Shown: positions 27,811 to 36,257 of the stretch, in pieces
Layout of the letters: each line of letters begins with the position of its first letter
Numbering within the stretch: position 1 is the stretch's first letter
Assembly (NCBI GenBank): GCA_946414025.1
Contig: CAMKMX010000018.1
Location: 1-51,557, forward strand
Direction: 5' to 3'
Source: an uncultured Fibrobacter sp.
GTDB lineage: Bacteria; Fibrobacterota; Fibrobacteria; Fibrobacterales; Fibrobacteraceae
Length of the DNA stretch: 51,557 bases
Translations under genes and position numbers: made by a program
The notes under the pieces: generated by a model
What the model was told of the DNA's origin: nothing
Database searches by the model: none
What the model saw: only the letters and a program-made list of their open reading frames with translations

Positions 27811-28701
27811 GTGTCCGGCGAAAGCAAATACATCCATAATGCCCTCAAGCAAGTCCACCTGGATACATCCTGTACCTCCATCAACGGATTTTCCATTTCT
27901 GGACTTGCTACCTATTTGCAGTTTCCCGAACTGGACTTCGTGGTAGATATGGGCGAATGCCCTCTTTCGGCCACATCCATAAACCATGTCTTTTTGACCC
28001 ACGCCCACGGAGACCACGCCCGTTGCCTCATGCGGCACCACAGCCTCCGCAAGATGATGGGCGTCGAGCGTGACAGCGTTTACTACATGCCGGCCTCCAT
28101 TGCCAAAGGGGCAAAGGAATGGATTCGTGCCGAGGCCATGTTCGAAGGAGTCCCCGAAACCAAGTTCCGGCTACCCGAAATTTGTGCCGTAGAAGCAGGA
28201 GCGATGATTCCGCTGCGGTACCGCAAGGACCTGGTGCTGAAACCCTTTGACGTAAAGCATTCCGTGCCTGCCATGGGAGCGACCCTGTTCCTGCACAAGC
28301 GGAAGCTAAAAGACGAATACCTGGGAAAAACTCCTGGCGAAATCATCGAACTCCGCAAGTCCGGCGTAGAGATTACCCGTGAAGTCTATGAGCCCCTGAT
28401 AAGTTTCATGGGTGACTGCCTGGGCGAAAGCCTCAAGGAGAATCCGGAAATTTTCAAGTCCAAAATCCTTGTGACGGAATGCACCTTTTTGGACGACGAG
28501 GACGAACCCATGAGCCGCAAGAAGGGCCACACCCACCTGCAGCACATCGTCAATACCCTGGAAAAATTCGACGGCGAAATCGCCTGCGAAAAAATCATCC
28601 TCACCCACTTTTCCATGAAGTATTCCGAAAGGCATATCCGCGAAATGCTGGACAAGAAAATGCCTGAAAAATTCAAGGAAAGAATCATCCCCTTTATCTA
28701 A
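27811..28701 (+). CDS. Metallo-beta-lactamase-fold hydrolase (RNase Z-like)
   Basis: 296 residues starting at GTG 27811. The metal site motif HAHGDHARC (about 64-72, HxHxDH type) is clear. Later metal ligands are plausible in 'MGDCLG' (Asp), 'HTHLQH' and 'ILTHFSMKYS', the latter resembling the RNase Z/ElaC C-terminal His motif (LTHFS.RY). It is probably a nuclease-type MBL protein rather than a lactamase. It lacks the classic long RNase Z exosite arm, so a specific RNA substrate cannot be assigned. It lies directly before trmB, which fits a role in tRNA metabolism (inference). Confidence 0.8.
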   Translation: MSGESKYIHNALKQVHLDTSCTSINGFSISGLATYLQFPELDFVVDMGECPLSATSINHVFLTHAHGDHARCLMRHHSLRKMMGVERDSVYYMPASIAKGAKEWIRAEAMFEGVPETKFRLPEICAVEAGAMIPLRYRKDLVLKPFDVKHSVPAMGATLFLHKRKLKDEYLGKTPGEIIELRKSGVEITREVYEPLISFMGDCLGESLKENPEIFKSKILVTECTFLDDEDEPMSRKKGHTHLQHIVNTLEKFDGEIACEKIILTHFSMKYSERHIREMLDKKMPEKFKERIIPFI

Positions 28702-28702
28702 G

Positions 28703-29416
28703 ATGGAAAAAGAAGAAAAAGAAATTGTCGTTCCTGAGTTTTACAGGGACTTAAGCGAAGACCCCGAAAAGAAGGGGCTCTGGCACTACGTGTTCCGGAG
28801 CGACGACGGACGAAAGCCTATCCGCACGCCCGACGGCAAGCCCCACAAGCTCCCCTTCCAGTGGAAGGATATGTTCCCGAGCGAAAACGGCCACATCGAA
28901 GTGGAAATCGGTAGCGGCAAGGGGACCTTCATGATCGAATACGCCCAGAAGCATCCGGATTACTTTATCATGGGAAGCGAATGGGACTACACCTGGGCGG
29001 CATTTGCCCATACGCGGATGGAAAGCCGAAAGGTTCTGAACAATGCCGCCATGCTCCGGGGAGACGTGTTCTACTTTTTGCGGGATGCCGTCAAGGACAA
29101 TACCGTTGACGCCTTCCACATGTACTTTCCGGACCCATGGCCCAAGGAACGGCACCACAAGAACAGGCTTCTGCGACCGGATTTCTTGGCAGAAGTTGCC
29201 CGGGTCTTGAAACCCGGCAAGAGGATTTTCTACTGGGGTACCGACCACAAGGAATACAACGAAATCGCCTTGGAAACTTTTGACGCTTTCCCGGGCTGCA
29301 AGGTGATTGTGCGCAATACCGCAGAACCTACCGAAGGTATTTCTACCGGCTTTGAACGCAAGTACAAGAAAGAAGGTCGTCCCATCTACCGAAGCGTCAT
29401 TGAATTCGAAAAGTAA
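28703..29416 (+). CDS. trmB: tRNA (guanine-46-N7)-methyltransferase
   Basis: 237 residues. SAM-binding motif 'EVEIGSGKGTFM' (about 72-83) and the diagnostic TrmB block 'MYFPDPWPKERHHKNRL' (about 147-163). The end 'TGFERKY...GRPIYR' is the family's usual TxFExK-like tail. It methylates G46 of tRNAs using SAM. It starts one base after the stop of the MBL gene. Confidence 0.95.
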   Translation: MEKEEKEIVVPEFYRDLSEDPEKKGLWHYVFRSDDGRKPIRTPDGKPHKLPFQWKDMFPSENGHIEVEIGSGKGTFMIEYAQKHPDYFIMGSEWDYTWAAFAHTRMESRKVLNNAAMLRGDVFYFLRDAVKDNTVDAFHMYFPDPWPKERHHKNRLLRPDFLAEVARVLKPGKRIFYWGTDHKEYNEIALETFDAFPGCKVIVRNTAEPTEGISTGFERKYKKEGRPIYRSVIEFEK

Positions 29417-29445
29417 GTTGTGAGTTATGAGTTGTGAGTTGTCGG
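29417..29445. repeat. Degenerate tandem GAGTTATGAGTTGTGAG
   Basis: About three heptad-like units between trmB and recN, the same phrase as at 12150-12180. The rest of 29446-29541 is AT-rich, with TTGACA at about 29499 and TTGACT at 29510 as possible -35 elements for recN. Confidence 0.5.
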
Positions 29446-29541
29446 GTGTGACTATTAAGACAAGAAGAATTGATATTTTTTCATTTTTCACTTTAAATTG
29501 ACAGTAACTTGACTAACGCTTTTTTCTAATTTGTATCCGCC

Positions 29542-31191
29542 ATGTTGAAGTCCCTGAGTATAAACGGTTTCACGCTGATTGCCAAGCAAGAAGTTCCTTT
29601 CCACGAGGGCTTTACCGCCATCACCGGCGAAACCGGTGCTGGCAAGTCCGTGCTGATGAAGGCCCTGCGGCTCATTTGCGGTGACCGCGGGCAGTCTTCT
29701 ATGGTCCGTGCAGGCGAAGAAAAGGCCGTCATCGAAGGAATCTTCGACATCAAGAAACTCCCCAAGGTCAAGGAACTGCTCGCCACCCTCGAAATCGACA
29801 GCGACGACGAGCTCATTATCCGCAGGGAGATTCTCGAAAACGGCAAGGGCAGGGCCCGGGTCAACGGAGCCGTAGTAAGCCTTTCCGATCTGGAAAAGAT
29901 TGGAGACCTGCTCATCCAGATGCACGGCCAGAGCGAACAGCTGCTGTTGCGGGACGTGCGAACCCACACCCAGATGCTGGACGACTACGCCGGCAACGGC
30001 GAACTTTTGAAGAACTACTCCAAGTTCTGGAGCGAATGGAATTCTATACGCAACAAGATTTCCGAAACGGAATCCAGGGCCAAGGAACTGGCCGCCCAGA
30101 AAGACTTTCTGAAATTCCAGTTCGACGAACTTTCCAAGGCAAACCTGAAACTGGGCGAAGAAGAAGAACTGGAAGAAAAGGTCAGTCGCGGAAGCAAGGG
30201 CGAAGTCGAACAGAACTACCTGATGGAAATTCAGGCCCTTGTAGGTAACGACAACGGCATCCTGGACCAGACCCAAAGCTTGCTCTCTAAGTTGAAGGGG
30301 CTTGCACAAAAAATCCCCCACTACGAAGAGGACCTGCAGGCCCTCATAGAAGTTTCGGACCCCTTCGAAAGCATCTGCAAGGACCTGATGCGCCGGACAC
30401 CGGAAAAGTCCCTCAGCGCCGCCGAGCTGGACCGCGCCAACGGGCGCATCGCCGAAATCCAGAAGCTCAAGCGCAAGTACCGCACCGACGTCGCAGGCCT
30501 TCTGGAACTCACCGAAAAGCGCAAAGAGGAACTGGGCTGCATAGAGAACCTGGACAGCGACCTTGAAGAACTGAACAGGCAGCTCAAGGCCTGCACCGAC
30601 AAGCTGGAGAAAGCCGCGACGGAACTTTCCGACAGCCGCAAGAAGGCGGCGGCCGTCTTTGACAAGACGGTAGAAAGCAACCTGCAGAGCCTCGGCATGC
30701 CCAAGGCCGTATTCAAGACTCAGATTGCCGAACAGGCGCTTTCGTCAAGCGGAAAAGACCGTATCAAGTTCCTGCTGGCCCCGAACCCGGGCGAAGGTGA
30801 AAAAAGCCTGCAAAAAGCGGTCTCCGGCGGTGAACTTTCCCGTGTACTGCTCGCCATCAAGACCGTCATGGCCGAACTGGACGCCGTACCGCTCCTGATT
30901 TTCGACGAAGTGGATTCCGGCATCAGCGGAGAGGTAGGAAACCGTATCGGCGAATCCCTACGGAACTTGGGCAAGCACCACCAGGTATTGACCATCACCC
31001 ACCTGCACCAGGTGGCAAGCCGTGCCAATCACCAGATTTCTGTCAGCAAGGCCGAAACAGACGGTCGTACATTTACTAGCGTTAAGGACCTGGATTACGA
31101 AGGCCGTATTGAAGAATTGGTCCGCATGCTGGGCGAAAATTCCGAAATCACTCGTGAACACGCGAAACAACTCTTGGAGAACAACCGATGA
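29542..31191 (+). CDS. recN: DNA repair protein RecN
   Basis: 549 residues, normal RecN length. N-terminal ATPase half with Walker A GETGAGKSVL (about 29-38), RecN-specific 'MHGQSEQLLLRD', two coiled-coil arms (about 165-250 and 290-370), C-terminal signature 'VSGGELSRVLLAIK', Walker B 'LLIFDEVDSGISG', and 'ITHLHQVAS' (H-loop). An SMC-like cohesin-type ATPase for double-strand break repair. The stop overlaps the next ATG by 4 bases (ATGA). Confidence 0.95.
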   Translation: MLKSLSINGFTLIAKQEVPFHEGFTAITGETGAGKSVLMKALRLICGDRGQSSMVRAGEEKAVIEGIFDIKKLPKVKELLATLEIDSDDELIIRREILENGKGRARVNGAVVSLSDLEKIGDLLIQMHGQSEQLLLRDVRTHTQMLDDYAGNGELLKNYSKFWSEWNSIRNKISETESRAKELAAQKDFLKFQFDELSKANLKLGEEEELEEKVSRGSKGEVEQNYLMEIQALVGNDNGILDQTQSLLSKLKGLAQKIPHYEEDLQALIEVSDPFESICKDLMRRTPEKSLSAAELDRANGRIAEIQKLKRKYRTDVAGLLELTEKRKEELGCIENLDSDLEELNRQLKACTDKLEKAATELSDSRKKAAAVFDKTVESNLQSLGMPKAVFKTQIAEQALSSSGKDRIKFLLAPNPGEGEKSLQKAVSGGELSRVLLAIKTVMAELDAVPLLIFDEVDSGISGEVGNRIGESLRNLGKHHQVLTITHLHQVASRANHQISVSKAETDGRTFTSVKDLDYEGRIEELVRMLGENSEITREHAKQLLENNR

Positions 31192-32345
31192 ACGAGGTCA
31201 CAAAAACAGAGGTTCGTTTCCGCAACCGCCTTTGGAGCGTACTTAGGGCAATTGTCTTTATCTGCGTTATTGCCTTTATATGGCAAGGCATGACCAAGAT
31301 GGCAACCGCCTTTGTGGCTATCGCCCTTATTATGGGCTGGTTCAAGCTATACCAGCTTCGTGGTCAAGATATTGAAAAACCCTATTACAGGCTGTGGCTC
31401 AACTTTATCGACGGTTTCCTCTCCTTTGCGGTCATGACCAGCATCTTTTTGCGGGAACTGGTCTATACCGAAAGCGTCGAAAAAATTCTCGGCGTGGGCT
31501 GCGCCCTGCTCCTCGCCCGCCTTATCGCCCACACCCTGTTCTCCCTGGGCGTTCTTCGCGAAGGCAAGAAACTCCCCCACAAGAGGCGCTGGAGCAAACT
31601 GGCAAACCTCGCCACCACCATCACCATGGGCGTCTACCTGCTGAACCTTGAAGAATACCAGCAAATCTGCATGGTGGCAACCATCCTCTTGATTCTCGCC
31701 TCTACCGTCGCTTACGCCTACTGGTATTACCGCGACCCCGCCCATAGAAAACCACTTTCTATCGCAAGCCAGCTTACCATGAGCCGTATCGTGCTCACTC
31801 CCTTCTTCTTGTGGGTGTTCTTCTACGATAACGATTTGGACTACAGCAACAACAGCCTGGTGTTCAAGGTTCTCGCACTGGTCATGGTTCTCGGCTTTAT
31901 GCTCACGGATTTTCTGGACGGAAAGCTCGCCCGCGCCATGGGCGAAGTCAGCACCCTGGGCAAATACCTGGACCCCTTCAGCGACAAGATTTCCAACATG
32001 ACCATCTTCATGTGCTTTATCGCCACAGGCTACGCACCTGTTTGGATGGTGGCACTTATCTACTTCAGGGAATCCAGCGTAGAGACCCTCCGGACACTTG
32101 CCGCCAGCGAGGGCATGATCATGCCCGCCCGCCGTAGCGGTAAGTGGAAAACCGCCCTCCAGGGAATCGGCATCGTGGCTATACTTCTTGGGGCGATTGA
32201 CCCCGTGCAAAAGCTGATTCCGAATTTCGAATCCATCTGGAATGTTTTCCCTCAGGCTGTCATGGGAGTCATTACCGCCATCACCATCATCAGCGGTATC
32301 GACTATTTCGTGTCCAGCAAGCATATATTGAAAAAATTCGTCTAG
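31188..32345 (+). CDS. CDP-alcohol phosphatidyltransferase with extra N-terminal membrane domain
   Basis: 385 residues. The catalytic motif of CDP-alcohol phosphotransferases, D-x2-D-G-x2-A-R-x8-G-x3-D-x3-D, is complete in 'DFLDGKLARAMGEV' and 'GKYLDPFSDK' (about 243-270). The catalytic domain and its helices fill residues 190-385 and fit PgsA (glycerol-3-phosphate acceptor, giving PG-phosphate). Residues 1-185 add about five membrane helices not found in ordinary 180-200-residue PgsA proteins. Inner-membrane phospholipid synthesis is likely; the acceptor is not proven. Confidence 0.85.
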   Translation: MNEVTKTEVRFRNRLWSVLRAIVFICVIAFIWQGMTKMATAFVAIALIMGWFKLYQLRGQDIEKPYYRLWLNFIDGFLSFAVMTSIFLRELVYTESVEKILGVGCALLLARLIAHTLFSLGVLREGKKLPHKRRWSKLANLATTITMGVYLLNLEEYQQICMVATILLILASTVAYAYWYYRDPAHRKPLSIASQLTMSRIVLTPFFLWVFFYDNDLDYSNNSLVFKVLALVMVLGFMLTDFLDGKLARAMGEVSTLGKYLDPFSDKISNMTIFMCFIATGYAPVWMVALIYFRESSVETLRTLAASEGMIMPARRSGKWKTALQGIGIVAILLGAIDPVQKLIPNFESIWNVFPQAVMGVITAITIISGIDYFVSSKHILKKFV

Positions 32346-32372
32346 CCCGGCCGCAAATCGCCCTGGACTACC

Positions 32373-33164
32373 ATGTGGCAGAATCTCAATTTCAACTTTG
32401 AACCCTACGACTGGCTGCTCATTTTTATGGTGACGGCCCTGGGTACAGCCAGTGCCTACATGAAGGACCCGCAGCTCAAGGCGGTGGCGGCCACCATCCC
32501 GATTCCTTGCGGTTTCGCCTACATTGCGGTTGGCCTCCCCATGGGAGCGGCCAACGCCATTTCGGCCCTGCTCTGCCTTATGTACGTGCATGTGGTACGC
32601 ATCGGGCACAACAAGCTGCATATCCCTATCGTTCCCGCCATCATTATCGGGCTTGCCATTTTTGTACTTATAGGCACAACGCTCCAGCCCATCGTTCCCG
32701 ACAGCGAGCCCGTCTTTTACGGGGTCTGCCTCTTCGATTTCCTGCTAGGAATTCTCATATTCATCAAGCAGCCCTACAAGTCGGGAGTGCCCTACAAGAC
32801 TCCCCTGCCGGTCTATATCAAGGCTCCGGCCATTGCCTTCGTGGTGGCGGGGCTCATGGTCATCAAGCGACTCATGGGCGGGTTCTGCACCAGTTTCCCC
32901 ATGATGAACTCCATCGTGAGTTACGAATCCCGATATTCCCTGGGTGACCAATGCCGGCAGCTGCCGTTGTTCCTGATTGCAGGCCCAATCATGTTTATCG
33001 AGATGCGGCTTCTGGAAACGCGGCTAGGGCTGAACCACTGGATTGTCCTTTTGTGCGGGTATATCCTTTTCGCCTTCATTTATTGGCCCTTGAATAAGCG
33101 GTTGAAACTGAAAAACGCCAAGGCGGATAGGGCCTACCGGCATTGGGTGCGGCACCATGGATGA
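32373..33164 (+). CDS. Polytopic membrane protein, unknown
   Basis: 263 residues, about seven or eight hydrophobic helices, with a basic C-terminus. It starts 27 bases after the phosphatidyltransferase and overlaps trmO by 8 bases, so it is in the recN-pgsA-trmO transcript. I see no catalytic motif I can name; its position hints at a membrane lipid role. Confidence 0.65.
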   Translation: MWQNLNFNFEPYDWLLIFMVTALGTASAYMKDPQLKAVAATIPIPCGFAYIAVGLPMGAANAISALLCLMYVHVVRIGHNKLHIPIVPAIIIGLAIFVLIGTTLQPIVPDSEPVFYGVCLFDFLLGILIFIKQPYKSGVPYKTPLPVYIKAPAIAFVVAGLMVIKRLMGGFCTSFPMMNSIVSYESRYSLGDQCRQLPLFLIAGPIMFIEMRLLETRLGLNHWIVLLCGYILFAFIYWPLNKRLKLKNAKADRAYRHWVRHHG

Positions 33165-33837
33165 ATTCAATTTCAAGACAATCGCCCGAATCAGGAGCGA
33201 TTTCCCCGAAAAGTTCGGGATTCCAAGGCAAAGCGGGATCCTGAAGGAGCTCCGGTCGCAAATCGTTTTCGAAAAAGAATTCCGCAATCCTGACGCCATA
33301 CGCGGTCTGGAAGGGTTCAGCCACCTGTGGCTCCTGTGGATTTTTTCCGAAAATGTCCGAGACACCTGGAAACCTACGGTCCGGCCGCCCCGACTGGGCG
33401 GCAACACCCGCCTGGGAGTGTTCGCCACACGATCCAGTTTTCGGCCAAACCCGCTGGCCATGTCCTGCGTAAAGATCGAAGAAATCCGTAACGACAAGGA
33501 ATGCGGCCCTGTCATCGTGGTAAGCGGGGCAGACCTGATGGACGGCACTCCCATCGTGGATATCAAACCCTACCTCCCCTACACCGACAGCATCCCCGAC
33601 GCCGTGGGGGGCTTTGCGGCAACCGCTCCGGAATCCAGGCTACAGGTGGAAATTCCTGATGCCGAGCTCCAGAAAATTCCGGCGGAAAAACGCCGCGCCC
33701 TGATTGAACTGTTGCGGCAGGACCCGCGCCCCCATTACCAGGACGACCCCTCCCGAATCTACGGACTGAAATTCGCCGGACACGAAATCAAGTTCCGCGT
33801 GCAAGGCGAATCCCTTACCGTTGAAAACATCATCTGA
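33157..33837 (+). CDS. trmO: tRNA t6A37 N6-methyltransferase TrmO (TsaA/YaeB family)
   Basis: 226 residues. Start motif 'FKTIARIRSDFPEKFGIPRQ' (about 5-24), 'LEGFSHLWLLW', the substrate-site 'GVFATRSSFRPNPLAMS' (about 88-104), 'DGTPIVDIKPYLPY', and the C-terminal small domain ending 'YGLKFAGHEIKFRV'. These are diagnostic for TrmO, which methylates t6A at position 37 of tRNAs with SAM. The start overlaps the upstream gene by 8 bases. Confidence 0.93.
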   Translation: MDEFNFKTIARIRSDFPEKFGIPRQSGILKELRSQIVFEKEFRNPDAIRGLEGFSHLWLLWIFSENVRDTWKPTVRPPRLGGNTRLGVFATRSSFRPNPLAMSCVKIEEIRNDKECGPVIVVSGADLMDGTPIVDIKPYLPYTDSIPDAVGGFAATAPESRLQVEIPDAELQKIPAEKRRALIELLRQDPRPHYQDDPSRIYGLKFAGHEIKFRVQGESLTVENII

Positions 33838-33872
33838 AAAAAAGAATCCTCATCTTTTACTATCTTTGGCCC

Positions 33873-35465
33873 ATGCTCAACGTTTCTAATGTCAGTCTTC
33901 AATACGGTAGCCGCGTCCTCTTCAAAGAAGTGAACCTTTCTTTTAAGCGCGGCAACTGCTACGGAGTCATCGGCGCGAACGGCGCCGGAAAATCCACGTT
34001 CCTGAAAATCCTTTCGGGCGAACTCGAACCAAACACCGGTGAAGTCACCAAGGACCCGGGCGAACGTATCGCCGTCCTGAAGCAGGACCACTTCGCCTAC
34101 GAACAGAATACCGTTCTCGAAACCGTCATGATGGGCTTCCCCGAACTCTACGAGCTGGGCAAGAAACGCGACGAACTCTATGCGCTCCCCGAAATGACGG
34201 AAGAACAGGGCATGCAGGCCATGGAAATCGAGACCCGCTTCGGTGAAATCGGTGGTTACGAAGCCGACTCCAACGCGGCCGTGCTTCTGAAGGGCCTCGG
34301 CATTCCCGAAGAATTCCACTACAGCCTCATGGCCGACTTGGACGCGGGCCTCAAGGTGCGCGTGCTCCTCGCCCAGGCGCTGTTCGGCAACCCCGACATT
34401 CTGCTGCTCGACGAACCGACGAACCACTTGGACTTGGAAACCGTCGGCTGGCTCGAAGACTACCTGGAACGCTTCGAAAACATCGTCATCGTGGTGAGCC
34501 ACGACCGTCACTTCCTCAATGCGGTCTGCACCCACACTTGCGACATCGACTACGGCAAAATCAACATTTATGGCGGTAACTACGAATTCTGGTATGCCGC
34601 AAGCCAGCTCGCCCAGAAGCAGCGCAAGGACCAGAACCGCCGCGCCGAAGAAAAGATCGAAGAATTGAAGGCGTTCATCCGCCGCTTCGCCTCTAACGCA
34701 GCCAAGGCCAAGCAGGCCACCAGCCGTAAGAAGCTCCTCGACAAGATGACCGTCGAAGAAATGCCGGCATCCAGCCGTAAGTTCCCGTGGGTCAACTTCA
34801 AGATGGACCGCGAACCGGGCAAGATCGTGCTAGAAGTCAAGAACGCCACCATCGATGGCGGCGACGGCATTATCTGCAAGAACTTTGACTTTAGCCTGAA
34901 CAGCGGCGACAAGGTGGCCCTCGTCGGTGAATACGACACGCTCAAGACCGCCTTCTTCCAACTCATCGCCGAAGAAACCAAGGCACCCGATGGCGTGCTC
35001 AAGTGGGGCAACACCATCAGCTACAGCTACTTCCCCAAAAACAACGACGCCTATTTCAATACAGACCTCTCCCTCGTGGATTGGCTGCGCCAGTACAGCA
35101 AGGAACAGGACGAAACGTTCATCCGCGGGTTCCTCGGCCGTATGCTCTTCACCGGCGAAGAAGCCCTCAAGAGCGCGAACGTGCTCAGCGGTGGCGAAAA
35201 GGTGCGCTGCATGCTCAGCCGCATGATGCTCAGCAACGCGAACTGCCTCTTGCTCGACGAACCCACCGCCCACCTGGACCTGGAAGCCATCACGGCCCTC
35301 AACAACGGCCTCACCGCCTTCCAGGGCCCCATCATCTTCTGCTCCCAGGACCACGAATTCGTGCAGACCGTGGCAAACCGCGTGCTGGAGTTGACGCCCG
35401 ACGGCGTGCTGGACCGCAGCATCACCTTCGACGAATGGCTGGAGTCCAAAAAGAAGAAAAAATAG
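33873..35465 (+). CDS. ABC-F family ATPase (YbiT-like)
   Basis: 530 residues with two ABC modules and no membrane domain. Module 1: Walker A GANGAGKST (about 35), 'LLLDEPTNHLDLE', 'VVSHDRHFLN'. The inter-module linker (about 240-310) is rich in basic residues. Module 2: its P-loop reads 'LVGEYDTLKTAFF' instead of GxxGxGKS/T, while the signature 'LSGGEKVRCM' and Walker B 'CLLLDEPTAHLDLE' are kept. ABC-F proteins act on the ribosome. YbiT is the closest length class, and a degenerate second P-loop is known in YbiT-type members. Own promoter likely: TATCTT near 33862. Confidence 0.88.
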   Translation: MLNVSNVSLQYGSRVLFKEVNLSFKRGNCYGVIGANGAGKSTFLKILSGELEPNTGEVTKDPGERIAVLKQDHFAYEQNTVLETVMMGFPELYELGKKRDELYALPEMTEEQGMQAMEIETRFGEIGGYEADSNAAVLLKGLGIPEEFHYSLMADLDAGLKVRVLLAQALFGNPDILLLDEPTNHLDLETVGWLEDYLERFENIVIVVSHDRHFLNAVCTHTCDIDYGKINIYGGNYEFWYAASQLAQKQRKDQNRRAEEKIEELKAFIRRFASNAAKAKQATSRKKLLDKMTVEEMPASSRKFPWVNFKMDREPGKIVLEVKNATIDGGDGIICKNFDFSLNSGDKVALVGEYDTLKTAFFQLIAEETKAPDGVLKWGNTISYSYFPKNNDAYFNTDLSLVDWLRQYSKEQDETFIRGFLGRMLFTGEEALKSANVLSGGEKVRCMLSRMMLSNANCLLLDEPTAHLDLEAITALNNGLTAFQGPIIFCSQDHEFVQTVANRVLELTPDGVLDRSITFDEWLESKKKKK

Positions 35466-35496
35466 CCTATTTTGTCAAAAACAGCCCTTTTTTCCC

Positions 35497-35525
35497 TTGA
35501 CAGAGTGAATCTACATTTATATATT
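35497..35525 (+). promoter_or_regulatory. Promoter of tRNA-Asp
   Basis: TTGACA (35497-35502), 17-bp spacer, TATATT (35520-35525), start expected near 35532, about 30 bases before the tRNA. Confidence 0.85.
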
Positions 35526-35560
35526 TGCTCCGTTGCTTGGGAAACCGGGCAAACCACAAT

Positions 35561-35636
35561 GGGGTGGTAGCTCAATTTTGGTTAGAGCACCGGCCTGTCA
35601 CGCCGGAGGTTGCGAGTTCAAGCCTCGTCTATCCCG
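35561..35636 (+). tRNA. tRNA-Asp (anticodon GTC)
   Basis: 76 nt. Acceptor GGGGTGG/CTATCCC with two G-T pairs, D-arm GCTC...GAGC, anticodon arm CCGGC-CTGTCAC-GCCGG, T-arm GCGAG-TTCAAGC-CTCGT, discriminator G, no encoded CCA. The accessory island begins directly behind its terminator. Confidence 0.94.
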
Positions 35637-35638
35637 CG

Positions 35639-35672
35639 AAAGCCCTCTCGAAAGAGAGGGCTTTTTGTTTTT
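35639..35672 (+). terminator. Terminator of tRNA-Asp
   Basis: AAAGCCCTCTC-GAAA-GAGAGGGCTTT (35639-35664), then TT G TTTTT. An 11-bp perfect stem. Confidence 0.92.
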
Positions 35673-35676
35673 ACTC

Positions 35677-35874
35677 GGGCGTTCCCTGCCACTTTTTCGT
35701 CATCTTGGCCCCGCATCAAGTGCGGGGTAAACTCCGGTGGGGATCCACTTGCAATCTGTGGCAGGGTCGGGCTCTCGCGGCCGAGTTTATCCTGAGCGAA
35801 GCCGAAGGACCTGAGGGCCGAGCGCGGGACACCAGCGGCCCTCCCGGCCCTTCGGGCTTCGATCCCTAACGCAG
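35677..35874. repeat. Island repeat, copy A
   Basis: Starts GGGCGTTCCCTGCC and ends ATCCCTAACGCAG, the common ends of four copies (A-D). Conserved inner blocks are GGGCTCTCGCGGC, then AGGGCCGAGCGCGGGA, CGGCCCTCCCGGCCC and TTCGGGCTTCGAT. Copy A has an extra insert (about 35691-35765) containing a CCCCGCA/TGCGGGG hairpin of the GTCAT-type intergenic repeat. The tip between the arms carries TCCTGAGCGAAGCCGAAGGA. The rest of 35637-35939 has only the tRNA terminator. Confidence 0.85.
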
Positions 35875-35939
35875 AACGCAAGAATTGCAGTTGTTGCATT
35901 TTTTGCAACTGTTCATGGGGAAACTTACAGAGAGGCCTA

Positions 35940-36245
35940 CTACTTGAAATAACTCTGCTCGACCTTATTCAACATCGGGCAGGTCTGCCCCGCACGTAGG
36001 ACAAACGCCATCGAGATTTCGTTCAACAGGCCCACCGGTACAAACACGCCCTTACTCATGTTATTCAGAAAGACATTCACATCTATCGCAAAGATCTGCG
36101 CACAGTCTACAAAGGAATCGTGATGCAGAAAGTCGTTCTCGCTCTTCAGAATCTTGGGCTGCGATTCCTCCGGCTTGAAACGGTAGCGTTCCGAATTGAT
36201 GGAACAGCATACCACCAGCGATTCGGTTTTCTTGACAACCAGCAA
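35940..36245 (-). CDS. Putative toxin partner of the Panacea protein
   Basis: 101 residues if started at TTG 36245. The frame opens right after the TAA of the Panacea gene with no ATG in frame. An ATG at 36255 lies in another frame, and losing two bases there would give M-E-Y-L-L-V-V. Either a TTG start with translational coupling is used or the gene is frameshifted. The sequence ('FLHHDSFVDCAQIFAIDVNVFL', split) is not one I recognise. Being encoded directly behind a DUF4065 antitoxin suggests a PanT-type toxin (inference). Confidence 0.55.
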   Translation of the reverse strand: MLVVKKTESLVVCCSINSERYRFKPEESQPKILKSENDFLHHDSFVDCAQIFAIDVNVFLNNMSKGVFVPVGLLNEISMAFVLRAGQTCPMLNKVEQSYFK

Positions 36246-36257
36246 ATAGTTCCATAA

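Noticed and set aside
27811..28701. Calling the MBL-fold protein a true RNase Z (rnz)
   Set aside because: The HxHGDH motif and LTHFS-like C-terminal motif fit, but the long exosite arm is not evident, so only RNase Z-like is claimed.
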